A stretch of DNA of 64,000 bases from Dendrophyllia cribrosa (lineage: Eukaryota > Cnidaria > Anthozoa > Scleractinia > Dendrophylliidae): positions 35,093,530-35,157,529 of the forward strand of contig JAJLRJ010000004.1 of NCBI GenBank assembly GCA_024195265.1, given 5' to 3'. Numbering within the stretch: the stretch's first letter is position 1; each line of letters opens with the position of its first letter. Under the pieces are notes generated by a model. That model was not told where the DNA came from. It did not search any database and saw only the letters and a list, made by a program, of their open reading frames with translations. This document shows positions 1 to 27,302 of the stretch, one piece after another. The translations under genes were made by a program, and so were the position numbers.

Positions 1-445
1 TTTCCTCTGCTTAACCTCGTTCTCAACTTTTTCACTGCGAGGCTTGGGGGGCAAATCTTTTGTTTTAATACAAAATGGCGGGGCGTGATAAAAGCCCATA
101 TTGACACCTCTGTAATACGGACAGCACTAATCCCACCACACTCGGAAGAGTGCTTGATCAGAATTTCTGAACACCAAGAAGTTGGGTGCAAAAACGAGAT
201 GAGTTATTTTAACCAACTTCGAGGTGTTTGGCTACCTGATGAAACACTCTTTCGAGGGTTTGATATAGCTTTTTAAACTGATAATTAAATGCAGAGAAAA
301 CGAAAGAATAAAACCGCCAAAATCTGTGGTTGTTAAGATGGAATTTCCAAACCACTGTCATGCTTAAGATTTTCTTTGTTAAAACTTGATGAAGTATGAA
401 TGAGTTTGAGAAGTCACAACAAAAAAACATTACTGTTGACTTTAC
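1..445. other. No gene recognised
   Basis: Non-coding-looking sequence with short frames only. The terminal ATE1 exon was searched for here and in 1001-1121 on the minus strand and not found. Confidence 0.4.
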
Positions 446-1000
446 TTAAAGTGCCACTATGATAAAAAAAATATACATTTTCTGTTCTCTTCATATTTTG
501 AAAATATAAGTACTCGTTAGTTACCTTGCCAAGTTTCAAGTCAAAACTCGTACGGGAAGTGCCATTATTTTAACTTTACATTTCAAATTCGGCTTGCCGC
601 CATTACTCAATTCAAAATTGACCGGGACCGAACCCTGAGAGTTTCGATGAGAGTTGGATCGAGTTAGCCAAAAGATTTTGTGACGTCAAAAACTCAACAC
701 GTGCCTTTTTGCTTTGTTGTCTGTGACCCGGAGGGAACCGCGTTGAGTCATTGACGTCACAAATCAAGTCAGGTGTACTAGATCGCAAACCAGTAGAACG
801 TGGGCTCGGATTTATGAACGGAGTAATGGCGAACGGATTTTACGTGATTTTCGTGGGTTTTCGGCCAGCTATTTCTGGGCTGTGCAAGAATATATCAATC
901 TAATTTATAGCAATTCGCATTTGTCTAAACCTATTACATACATTTGCGTTAAAAAAAGCGGAAAAGAAATACAAAAATTTTCGTCGTGGTGGCACTTTAA
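446..1000. mobile_element. 555-bp TTAA MITE
   Basis: TTAA is at 446-449 and 997-1000. Inverted termini are AGTGCCACTATGA and the complement of AGTGCCACCACGA. It is non-coding and sits left of the last ATE1 exon found. Confidence 0.7.
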
Positions 1001-1121
1001 TTCTCAGTAAGATGTCCAACCGCCTTTCGAGCTATGGAATCTAAGCTCTACCTTCTTAGAGCAGTGGCCAGATATTCTGTGAGTGGTCCCATTTACAGTG
1101 AAACTGGTATGCAATTCTCAC

Positions 1122-16068
<14,947 letters not shown>

Positions 16069-16267
16069 CTTGAAAGACGCCAAACCGGGAATAGCTACAG
16101 GCACAGAAGCTCATCACGAGCTTCTGCTGACTGGGAGACTGGGCTTTTTGTAACTCGGTGTGCACCTCATGACGAATATATGAAGTATCTATTTGTATCT
16201 CCGCATACCACGTACCGTTATCGCGGGCGCTGTAGAGTTTTCGTCCATCTTTTTTATCCTGTTGAAA
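16069..16267. promoter_or_regulatory. Shared divergent promoter of ATE1 and TIMM13
   Basis: Only 199 bp separates the ATE1 start codon (minus) from the TIMM13 start codon (plus). This stretch must hold both 5' UTRs and probably one bidirectional core promoter. It is richer in CG dinucleotides than the flanks and I see no TATA box. A perfect 8-bp inverted repeat, AGAAGCTC and GAGCTTCT with a 5-bp spacer, lies at 16105-16125. No factor is assigned to it. Confidence 0.7.
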
Positions 16268-16938
16268 ATGTCGGATTTTGGGTTTCCTTCATCGTCGTCT
16301 TCTAATTCCTCGAGTGGAATGAATGGCGCTCAAAGAGCTGAATTGATGGATCAAGTCAAAAGTCAGCTTTTAGTCGCACAGTTGCAGGAGTTGCTTTCGG
16401 TAAGTTAGTAGAACGTAGAAATTTATATTTGGGGTGGTCTTGTGGGACGCACGTGTATAGGTGGTTGAGCTTACAGTGTGACTTTGATGTCAAGTGACCT
16501 CACTCATATCCAGCGTTTTGTACCCTTAACAGTAACTGAACGTGAACTTCTTTATCTCTGACTATGCTGCTCTACACGATCCATCCATCTGTAAAGTGTA
16601 TTTAGAAGGCTAGATAGTACTAGCCTGCGTAGCAAGCGTCGGGGAGAAGGGAACTGGGGAGAGAGGGAAAGGACGCCTGCAATAAAGACCCCCATTTGTT
16701 CGTTTCTACGGACACTTGTGGCCGCAAAATTCTGATTGGCTAATTTGTTGGGCAGTAAACAAAGTAAATTCCTGCGTGAAGTCATCCATGCATAAAGGCG
16801 CATGCCAGTTTCTGATTGGTGAACGTATTGATGGTTGACATAATTCGATTACAGATGTACAATGAAATTGTTGGGTGTAATACAAATAGTCTGGTTCTAA
16901 TAGAAGGCGTTCCTTTCCTTCTCCCCCTCTCCTTTTTC

Positions 16939-16973
<35 letters not shown>

Positions 16974-19900
16974 ACCCTCCCTGTTAACGCTTGCCACGCA
17001 GGCTAGATAGTACCGTAGTACATGTACATGTACATGTACATACAGTAGTAAATAATAATTACAGTTTGTGAACTATTAAAAGATACATATAAACGTATGA
17101 TGAAAAGAACTACATTCAGTTATTCAGGAAATCAAACTTGTGTTTGTAGAGAAGCTGTAACAAGATTGAATAATATTATTTAATTGGTTGTTTGCACATC
17201 GACCATGTTGGGGGTCAGAAACAAGAGAAATTGTTTGCATAAAAATACAGTTCTATTTCCAAAGGATGGAAATTTCATTGCTCTGACTTCCAACATGACT
17301 GATGTGCAAACCACCAGTAGGGATTTGGTGTTAGATGAGTGAAATAATAATTATTGGTCCAAAACAGCCTTCTCAGAGCTAAAAATTAACTCCAGCGCTT
17401 GGTGGCCAGTCGGGCCCGTTTCTGTAAATTCTTAGTGGCCCATCCCAAAATAAAGTGGCCCTCAATTTTGTCAAGTTTAAAATGAAAAACTTGAATAAAT
17501 GCCCCACGGTTTTAACGGAGCATTAACTAAAAGGAAAGAACGCAAAAAGGCAAATAATGCCCCCAGTCTCTCCCAGTAATGCCATTTTGGCCATTCAATT
17601 GGCAATATAGAATAATTATTTAAGGTGTTGAGTGTGTTTTCAATTTATTCAAGTAAATAAAGTACACTCCAATATTACAGTAACTACAATAATTTATTTG
17701 CACTTGTTATAAAACTCATTGTTGAAAAAGCTGTTTTTTTCAAGATATTTTTGTGTGCAGTAGTTACAGGTACACTGTACATGTATTTGTGGAGAAGCCT
17801 ACAGTCTGTATCAGTGGCTGTTATCGTCTACTCTAGAATCTCTTTTTTCATCATTATCGATCTGTGCTCTATTTATTTAATCATTTAATTTAAATAGTTA
17901 TTATAACTCATATATACATGTACTCTTCCTTTTCAATGTGATTAATTTAGTCAGAGCTGTATAGTTAGCTTTGTCCTTCTCGTTTTTTCCTTATTGTTGT
18001 TATATTGTAATTGAATAAGTGTAAATAATAAACTTGAACTTGAACTTGTGCAACCAATTATTTCAGTATCACTTAAATGTCTGTTCTCAAAGCAAAATAT
18101 GTGCAACTTCAAAAAACGTCTTGCACGCAACTCTGGGTAAGTCTAGAGTCACGTGGCAGCCACAAAATCAAAATGACATCTAGATGTTGTGAATGTGGTT
18201 TGCTTGTGAAACCACGGTTAAATGGCTCGGAATTTTCCACTTTAGAACTAAAAATTCACTAAAATTGATGAAGTTAGAGTTGAGGAAAAGAAAAGAAGAG
18301 AAAAGTACATGTAGTCTAATTAAACTACATAAATTATTTACATGTTGTTTTATTTTAACTTTGTACTTTGCATAATTGTTGGTCCCTGTACCAGTCTCTT
18401 CAATTCAAACTTGGGGACCAAATTCTGCTGCTAGAGTTTTTTTTTGATAGAAAATTGGTAGTTATTAATTACTGTACATGTACATGTACATGTACATGTA
18501 GAAGGGACTTGTCACCTTTTGTGTGCCAATGTTTTTGGGCAGTAGATTGACAGGCATTCACAACTGATTCTTTTCTTTTGCTTTTTTAACTTCCAACTAG
18601 AAAATGTCAGATAAATGCTTCAAAAAGTGTATTTACAAACCTGGCACACAGTTGGACAATTCTGAACAGGTAAGATTTAACCTGTCTAATATCTTCATAG
18701 TGGCCAATTTCAGAATAGACCATGCACTGTACAGTGTATTTGTATTCACACTATTAAACTTGAACTAACTTGTTTTGGATTCTCTTGTGGGAGAGTAATA
18801 TTAAAAATATTTGCATGTGAAAAAGATTCCCTCAAATGAGCTAAGAGTTCAAGCTACAGTCTTGGACAATGCTAGTGGGGAGATCGAGGGGGAAGGATTT
18901 GTCAAAGTATGAATTATCGCAGTCAAATTAACAAAATCACTTGTCTACTAATTTACTATACACACTGACCTGTCTAAATTTCCCTTGGCTCAACTCCCCT
19001 TTCCCAGAGACTTGAGCAACCAGGTTCAAACATGCCTCGATTAGCTTGATGCTACCTGCGAGTGCCTATAATTTTGAAAATAATTTATTTGTTTAACAAA
19101 GAGATTGAAGATTAAACATATTAAAATCTTAAAAAATGTTCTCTGGTTAAAAAATATTTAAAAACTGAGCTTACATGTACATCTGTAAAGGCTGCAGACT
19201 GGTAGCCGAAAGCTCAGTTTTTAAATATTTTTAACCAGAGGACGTTTTTTGAGATTTTATTAAAGTGTAAGGTGTACATGTACAAGATACTACTTGTTAT
19301 TAAATGTTTTAGTAGAAGGATTTTGCACACAAAAAAGAAAAATAACCATGTGACTATATTTCATAGTCTCCTACGCAGCTGTTATTTGTGTCGTCACGCA
19401 ATGCTCCTCCCCACTAATGGCTGCTCAAACCTGGACCACATTCCTTACGAGATTTTAGCCAATTACAGTTACAGGGCCAGTTGTAGAACTGTTTCGCACA
19501 AAATTCTCTGTTGGGAGATTAAATTGTCCAATCATAGCTGGTGTTTTATCAATGACACATGTGGTCCCCATGCTGCGACATAGTCTGTCTGTAGTTTGTT
19601 ACTTCTGAATCATGTACACAAGAAATGTAGAAAGGGTTATGACATAGAACATATTTGCAACACAGTACACGCTTGGCAGTTCTTTAAACAGTGAAATGAC
19701 TTTGAGTAAATAAATGCAAGTATTGTGCAATGACAAACACCCTCACAATAATTTTAAATTATTATTCATCTATCGCCATAAACTGTCCTGTGCTCGTGCT
19801 GTTTGTTAAACTGGAAGTCTTACTCACAAAGACCTTCTGCGATGTCTGCCACCTTTGAAACAAAGGGAAAGGAACGCAGTCTGGGTTTGAGCAGCCGTAA

Positions 19901-20402
19901 GTGGGAAGGAGCACTGCATGACAACCCAAATGATGGTTGCACAGGAGAGGAGACTACCGATTTCACTGCAGTGTAAAGATCCACAAGCAGACAATTGTTT
20001 AGGAAATTCACACTCACATAAACTGACTTCCTGTCCAGTTGTACTTCAGTGGTGTGTGTAGGACCGTTGGCAAAATGAAGTTGATTTTCTCATCAGTTTG
20101 GTTTCTTATCAAAGATTTAAAACAAAATTTGTTTATATTTAGTGGAAGTGTTGCTTGTGGTTGCTTAGAAAGACAGTCATTTCATGCTAGAAATTTTAAA
20201 TACAGTTGTACAATGCTTCACTAAGATGAGATTTTGTGAAATTATTTTGTTTCTTATGCAGCTCTTTTTGTTTTGTTTGTTTTATTCCTTTCAGAAATGT
20301 ATATCAATGTGCATGGATAGATACATGGACGCATGGAACACTGTTTCAAAAACTTACTCAGAGAGATTACAGAAAGAACACAGTAAAGGAGGAGGCTTTT
20401 AA
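16268..20402 (+). CDS. TIMM13: Mitochondrial import inner membrane translocase subunit Tim13
   Basis: Small Tim chaperone. With Tim8 it forms a hexamer in the intermembrane space that carries hydrophobic inner-membrane proteins to TIM22. Exons are 16268-16399, 18601-18669 and 20295-20402, all phase 0, with GTAAGT/TAG and GTAAGA/CAG boundaries. They join to 102 residues plus TAA; vertebrate Tim13 is about 95. The twin CX3C motif is visible as CFKKC in exon 2 and CISMC at the start of exon 3. It is followed by [15 protein letters not shown], a strong Tim13 signature. The N-terminus is serine-rich ([11 protein letters not shown]) before the helix [18 protein letters not shown]. Intron 1 carries a hAT-like MITE and a poly(C) tract. 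The start codon is the first in frame and fits the head-to-head layout with ATE1. Confidence 0.97.
16621..17005. mobile_element. 385-bp hAT-like MITE in TIMM13 intron 1
   Basis: Termini are TAGCCTGCGTAGCAAGCG and the complement of TAGCCTGCGTGGCAAGCG. An 8-bp direct repeat GATAGTAC lies on both sides (16613-16620, 17006-17013), which is hAT-like. A poly(C) tract of about 33 bases lies inside. Confidence 0.8.
17015..17042. repeat. ACATGT microsatellite
   Basis: Repeated GTACAT units in TIMM13 intron 1. A second run lies at 18472-18500. The unit is self-complementary. Confidence 0.7.
19121..19260. mobile_element. Foldback MITE in TIMM13 intron 2
   Basis: The arm TCTGGTTAAAAAATATTTAA followed by AAACTGAGCT is answered by its complement at 19211-19245. 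Confidence 0.7.
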
Positions 20403-21745
20403 TTCAAAACATACAGCTTTAGTTCATTGATTTGCCACAAAGCATCACTTGAGTCAAGAGATAACATCCTTATCACTCTTTCTGCATTATCATTGCCCTT
20501 TGATTCACATTAATTGACTTGTTCAGTAAACTCTTTTCAACAGATACCCCTGTAAGGTAGACACCTCTCTAAGGTGGACATCAATAAATTATTGGCTAAT
20601 TATGGCTGAATTTCACTTGTTCATCAGTAACTACAATATGTATTAAAACTCTCTATAAAGCGACCACCTCTCTAAGGCAGAATCAAATTATCATTGGTTG
20701 GTTCAGGCTAAATTTCACTTGATCATCTGTAACTAAACTCTCTAAAAGGCAGACACCTCTTCAAGGCAGCAAATTTAGAGCTGGTCCCAAAAGAGTTTAC
20801 TGTCACATAAGACATCAGCTGAGCTATAAACAGGCTTGTAACAGAACTAGCGGAATTGACCATACAGTCAAATTTTAAGTGTAAAGAAGCATCGAGACAT
20901 GGTCCTTTGTTCATTGCCAGCTGGAATGGCAAATTATATTCACCTGTCAACAATAACATACAGACTGTAGGCTATTATTTTATACATGTAATGTGCAAAG
21001 AACATAAAGATATTATGGAGTTCATTTCTAATTTTGCTCTTAATGTTTATTTGGGATGAGAAATGTTTTTCTGGTTTTGATATTCAATTGCTAAAAAGTA
21101 AAGTCGATGATGTTGTGTAATATTTAAAATGGATGATGACTTTCATTTCTATTTGCTTATCATTATTTCTCTGTCAGCAGAAGTACAGTACTGCTCACGG
21201 GTATTGCAGTATTACTGTGTAAAGCACATGTAGTACACTCAGTTCCCACGCATTTGGCACGCGCATAACACATTGTTAAATGCAACTGCTTGTAACAAAT
21301 TACACGCAGCACATGTGAAATTGTGTGTAATATTGCACAAAATCCTTCAATTGGAAATCATGAGGGCAAGCAATAAACACACATACATTTTCTATTACAC
21401 GCGCTTAAGGGCACGAAAAATGCGTGTAAAATTATTTTTCTGTGTACTACACAGACTTTACACATATTTTACGCATGTGATGGTGCTGCAATACACGAGT
21501 GCAGCACTGCACAGACTGTTCCTTTGTCCCTTTATGTAAAGGCTGGTTTCCATAATAGCTAATATCGCTCGATCGTAGATCATATGGGCCATGAAATCCA
21601 TCATCCAGTCTGGGAGATCGTTGCCCGTTGCGAAGGACAAGGGTAACATACACTCTGGGAATGAGAGTGCCAGTCCGTCATTAATAAGCCTAGCTACAGT
21701 ATTAATGTGATCTAGTGCTCATACATTGCACATGTATTCCCATGG

Positions 21746-21780
<35 letters not shown>

Positions 21781-23003
21781 CCATATATAAAAGACTGAGG
21801 TGATCATCAGAAAGTTTTGAAAAAACCCTCAGAGGTACCAGAATCTTTTTTGTGGGCGTAGCTCAAATTGATTTTCTCGCCCCTAAGAGGTGCTTATTCT
21901 CAAACAACAGGTGTCATATTCTGCCATACGTTTTTGCTCAATACCCTAAAAGGTACCGTGATAGTCAATCTATCAATCAATCAATCAATTAACTTTATTT
22001 AAACACGGTAAAACGGCTCAGTAAAAACTGTTTTTCAGACATGCCGTGCACTTAAATATAATCTAATCTAAAATTTAATGGTAATCATTTTAGATTTAAG
22101 TACCCTAAGCGGTACCTCCACTGCGGACAAACGAGAAATTTGCTTAAGTTTTAGCAAAGTACTTCAAAGTTAAGGTTGTCATTTTCACTGTTTAAAGATT
22201 AATACATTGCCAATACACTGTCAATTCACTAAACGTTTTGAAGTGTACTAAAAAAGTTCTAAGCGTTTGAAAACTATGAACTGCAGAATTGGCGGCGGCA
22301 TTTGCCAACACAATTTTGCTCAGGCACGAAGCTTTTTTGGTCAGTTTTCAACGAAAAGAAGCTCATAATTTTGAGAAAGATGAAAAGATAGTTACATAAA
22401 CTAATTATTTTATACATCCTTGTCCATGTTTCCACTTGATATTAAATGAAATCGCACTAAATAAAACAAAAAATGCCTCGGACGTTTGCCGACCTAAAAG
22501 GCCTCTCTCCCCCACCCCCGCCAGGCCCACACCCGCATTCCCGGAATTAAGAATGAGCAAATCTTATGGAGTTCCTACCTATGTTCGCTGCACATAAAAA
22601 GAGACCTAGACTCACAGTAGTATTCGACTGTTAAAATCAGCACAAATGTTGAATTTCTAGCCTTTTATACAGTACAGGCGTCTTCTAGGTTTATCATGCA
22701 ATCATAGGTAGGAAGGAGACTGATGAGTTCCAAAAAACTTCTGCATAGGAGGCTAGCAGTTTTCATGGCATTTTGGAACAACGTTTTCCTGGTTCTTGCG
22801 CTTATTTTGTGCGGACACAGAATTTGTTTGTGCCCAGATTTCAAGATGCAAAGGGAAAATAAAGACTATCTTTTGCATCTTCATCCTCAATATTCATAAA
22901 AAGCAGATACCATGTCCAGAAACTTACAGCACTGACCACAGAAAAATCAATTTAAAGGGGACAGACTTCAAATAAATGTGGCTTCTGAACATATCTGAAC
23001 TTC

Positions 23004-23035
<32 letters not shown>

Positions 23036-23590
23036 ATGTAATTCCACAATTGGTTTCGGCTCCATTAAATCCTATACTAACTGCAGAACGTTTTAGGAGG
23101 AGCCACCCACAGTGTGAGCACAGTTACTGACAAGACACACAAGTATGGAAACAACGCAAAATAAATGTAGTACGTTAAATAACGAACTAAGCACACACGT
23201 CAACTAAATCGAAAGCACTTGAAGGGATAGATGAGAGGGTCCAAGACTCCTTATTGAGACCTATATAACGTAATTTCGACACTTAAAATTTTATTTTCAA
23301 TAAATTTTTAAGTGTAAAAAAGAAAATCTAAAATTCCCTCTCAGAATTGAACCTGTGACCTCAGCTAAGCTAAGGCTTACAAAGCCTACCGTACCACCTA
23401 GCTTCTCGGGTTGTTTAGTCCTAAATTTAACTATATAAACTGCTACCCCTTACTGTAACTGAAAGCTAACTTGTTACTCCATTATATAAGTCTCAAAATA
23501 AGGTGTCCCATTTTCCTGTTGGGCCCTCTCATCTATCCCTTCAATTAATGACCAAGTGTCCTCCCTAAATCATTTAGTTGACGTGTGTGC
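20403..23590. other. Intergenic, TIMM13 to the large transposon
   Basis: Holds the TIMM13 3' end, then a tandem repeat with ACCTCTCTAAGG motifs (20545-20775). A poly(G) tract of about 30 bases (21747-21776), the dispersed repeat at 21720-22120 and a TCAA microsatellite (21967-21990) follow. The inverted-repeat element at 23189-23590 ends it. No gene is recognised; the frames at 20723-21653 are unsupported. Confidence 0.6.
23189..23590. mobile_element. Inverted-repeat element with an internal tRNA-like sequence
   Basis: Outer arms AAGCACACACGTCAACTAAAT and the complement lie at 23189-23209 and 23571-23591. Inner arms GAAGGGATAGATGAGAGGG and the complement lie at 23221-23239 and 23524-23543. 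Between them the minus strand at 23341-23405 reads like a tRNA (AGCTAGGTGGTACGGTAGGC, then AGGTTCAATTC). The 9.2-kb transposon inserted at its right edge. Confidence 0.6.
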
Positions 23591-25782
23591 TTAAGGTGGC
23601 TCAATACAGTTTTCTATTTTTTGAGACTTATAAAAGAAGAGTGCGATTTCTCAGGCCTGGAACTGCATTGTCTTAAATGGCTTTGCTAGTTATTTAAAGT
23701 AACTCTCCACTGTACCTTTCATTGTGTTTGCACAATAATTTAAGGTGGCACTATCACGTTGCATAGCAACAAAGTGGACCCACTTTTTACCATCAGTTGC
23801 GTCTATCTTAAAAACTAAGCCGGTGACCCCATATTTTTATTAAATAAATCTATTTATTACACCCAAAAGATAAACCAGGAGAATTTATAAAAAATTCTGT
23901 GGAGTAGATTTTGCTTAAATTAAAAAAAATAGAAAATTTCAAGTTGGAGAAATTTTACTCCACAATTTTTTTTAGTATTTTGCACATGCATTCCGCGTTT
24001 AATGTTAAACAATTATCTGCATTAAAAAAGTAGGGTCACCGGGTCAGTTTTTGAGCTATTCGCTTCGTGGACAGCAAAAAGTTTCACGCGCGTACCACGC
24101 GCAAATAAAAATCTCGACCGTACAAGATCGCACCTTGCGCATGCGTGAAGGCGGTCCGCTGATCAGTAAAGCCTGTGATTCCACGCGACGCGTGTTGACT
24201 TCGAGTTTCTTCGACATGACCGTTTGAAAATTATCCTGCTTAAACTTACATTTCTGGCTAAAAGAAACGGCTACAACTTACCAGTATATAGAACCGAAGA
24301 GGTTATTCTTCTCGAGGTATTGTTTCTTGAAAGTGATTCAAGATGGCAGCAAGAATCCGCTTGGCTCGAGTTACGCGAGGCTGCTTCGATCTACACTGAC
24401 TGCTACTGGAAGGCATGCTCAGGACTGCCAACAATCCCTTTGAGCCAAACTTCATGTACAATTCTCTCAGATCTGAATATGATAGTCCACTTCCAGCAAT
24501 TTTCTGTGCCATCGACTGGGATATAATTCCATTGCTTTCGGTGGGGCTGAAAAGCTTGCCATCAAATGTCTGAAGTCGTTCGTGACGCCGATCCAAGTAT
24601 GAAAGGTTGTCAACTGCTTGTGAAATACTAATCGCTGCAGAACAATTTACAATTTTTTCTTTGCTTAACTGAAGAGGAGATTTAAAGATAATTTTGTGTA
24701 GTGCGACAACATCTTCCAGTGCATCGTGGGCTTCGAAGTTTTCGTTGAAAAGGTGCGAGTACAGAGAGGATTGATTTGACTTGCAAAGTTGTCCTGATGG
24801 AAGTTGAAGAGCTGGATGTTTTCCTTTCAACAGATCTTTGACAAGAATGTGACTGTCAGCAAAATAAACATTTAGATCTTTTAGTCTGCGGTGAAAGTTT
24901 GCGTCGCTTTTCCGAAGAAGAATTGGAGTGTCAAATGTGGATGAATTATGGCCTAATAAAACTGTATAAGATTCTTTCTGATGTGAACTACAGGAACGTA
25001 CAAGGAAGGCCAGAAACTCCTGTAGCGCTTCACCAAGGGACACCGTTTCAACTGGTTGGTTTTCTTTCAATAATTGTCTATTCCCATTGATATTTTTAAC
25101 AGAAAGTTTGTTGACTCGTGTGGCTCTGGAACTGACATTGCTTGTCGGTAAAATGTACTTTGAGAAAATTGCAAGGTTGGTTTCATTGATTGCAGATAAC
25201 TGACAGATCTCCGATTAGTGGGGTCGTAGGTTAGTGTTTCTGAATTGGGTTTTACAGTATAAGGCGGTACCAGTTTTTCATACTCTTGCAATTCATTTGA
25301 TGAAATATTTTCTAAGAAATGTTCAATCTCAGGGTATGATGTTGGTGAAGGCTGGCTTACACGGGTATCTAAATTCAAACCAACTGATGTTTGATATGTT
25401 TTTCCTTCTTTAGCTTCTTTTCGAAGGATTTGTGAAGTTTTCTGACTGTGTAACTGGTTCCGTCTGTATTTGAAACTTTTTGTTGACTTCCTATTCCCGT
25501 CATTCAACAATTTTTTGTCCAAGAGATCTCCATTCGACTCACAGAAATACCCAGGCTCGATATCAAGTGCCTCCAAAACTCTGCTAACATAGCTGTAGCC
25601 AACATTTTTTTGGGCTATTCCACATGCAATTCTAAAGTCGCTACTCTCACTGCCACCATAGTACCTGGTTTTGGGGTTTTTTGTTGCAATTGTGCTATTT
25701 ATGCTTTCATTCCTTTGAGAGTTCGCACAGGGGGAGAGCTTATTAATGACAATATCAGTAGCATATTCTAAAAAGAGATTAT

Positions 25783-26802
25783 TTAACCCATTCACACCTG
25801 AGGATTTTTACGTTTTTGAGTGATTTTCTGCATACACACGCCCCATAGGATTTCGTGACTGCATATTTGGAGTTACCATTGAAAGTGCTGCTGTTCTAAA
25901 ACACTGAAGGCTCGAGTTTACTGGAAACGTCATTGTGACGATCTCATTTTGCTTGCTTGATTTGCAATAAAGGGTCCAATATGAATTATCTACGATTTTT
26001 GGTAAGTTCACAGCCATTTTTCATCTTTAGTAGCTGCCTGGTGAGCATCATTAAGCTTGGAGGTAGTTCAGAGTCCACTTCTCAATGAAGCGAGTTAGTT
26101 GTTGTACTTCGTTTGCGAATTTGGCTCGTTGCTCGTTGAACTGGAAAAAATGGCCGCCTGGAAACGAAGCAGCTTTGGGACTCGACTCTGGATGAATTTC
26201 TCGACCTACTGCGGCATATTTTGGAAGTTGCGACCACAGGAGAACACAACAAGCGCGAAATTTCGGCGGTGGGTCGGAGTGGCTGTGGACTTAGTATAAA
26301 TATGAAATGTGTGCGGAAAGAAACGAACGCTGTCAAAATTCTTGGCCATTTCCCAGCATGCAGTGCGGTGGTGATATTGAAAATTGAGGCAAGGTCAGTA
26401 TGCATTAGAACGAGAGGCTAGAGCTCGGCCCGAGCAACGAATAAGAGCAAAAAAATTCACTGCTAAGCTAGGACTAGGACTGAATTTTGCTGTGAATGTT
26501 GATTTTTGGGTTTGCCATGATGATTTGAATAAAAAAAACTAAAGGCAAAAACGTGATTTTTGTTGTTTTTCTATGACGTTAAAAACGGTAATTTTTGTTA
26601 TTGTCCAAATTCAAACGCTGATATTCTGCAAAAATCGCTGACTTTTTTGTGTTTATTGGGTATCTCAATTTGAAAGACTTTCTAGTCAATGCTCACAACT
26701 GCTAGTTAAGGCAATGTTCGCACGATTGAGAAAGTTACAATTTTTTAAAGCAGTGGAGTCTTGTACGGGCGGTTACGGGCGGTTCAGGTGTCAATGGGTT
26801 AA
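25783..26802. mobile_element. Nested TTAA element E, copy 1
   Basis: Sequence of 1020 bp bounded by TTAA. The termini are inverted: CCCATTCACACCTGA on the left, and the complement of CCCATTGACACCTGA on the right. It carries no recognisable transposase, so it is non-autonomous. A minus-strand 69-codon frame (MAVNLPKIVDNSYW start) is present in all three copies, but I see no family for it. This copy has six A before TGGCCGCC where copies 2 and 3 have seven. Confidence 0.85.
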
Positions 26803-27302
26803 TCAAAAAATCTATTTTTCTTACAGTTGATACTTTTGGCTCTTAAACCAGTCAAACAAAAAACCCTTAAGACTAGGAACATGTCATCACTATTTAATTT
26901 GAAAACAGGCATATGCATCAAGATCTGGGGGGGAGGGTACTAGTTGCTGGCACATATTTTGTGCAAAGGTGAAAGTTGCATGAAAGTCAACTTCAAGGGG
27001 TGGTGATTTTCAAAACTAGACATAAGAGGTGGAGTTAGAACAGCTGGTGACAGTCAGTAGTCGAGGGTCAGTTCATCTTGGGTGATCAAGTTTGATACTA
27101 TTGCCTATCACGTGACCTGGCCAACCCCAAACCTGGGACCTAACCCTAAGTTAGGCCTGGCCCTGAGCCAAGTTACACCTCACCCTAGAAATTGTTCTAA
27201 CCCTAGAATCTTAACACTAACCCTAGATTTGAACTATCCCTAACCCTAACTTTCGCCGGGGGGTGTCAAAAGCCCTGGTCACGTGACCTTTATTTTTCTT
27301 CA
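26803..27302. repeat. 500-bp spacer S, copy 1, with telomere-like motifs
   Basis: Unique-looking 500-bp segment between element copies 1 and 2. It recurs as an apparently identical copy at 28324-28823. The stretch 27137-27250 is rich in CCCTAA and CCTAACCC motifs, like degenerate telomeric repeat. A perfect 12-bp palindrome GGTCACGTGACC sits near its right end. No coding capacity is seen. Confidence 0.8.

Noticed and set aside
25808..26017. 69-codon minus-strand frame present in all three nested elements
   Set aside because: Its repetition comes from the tandem array; three copies are not independent evidence of selection.
27137..27250. True interstitial telomere block
   Set aside because: The motifs are scattered and imperfect, not a continuous array; recorded as telomere-like only.
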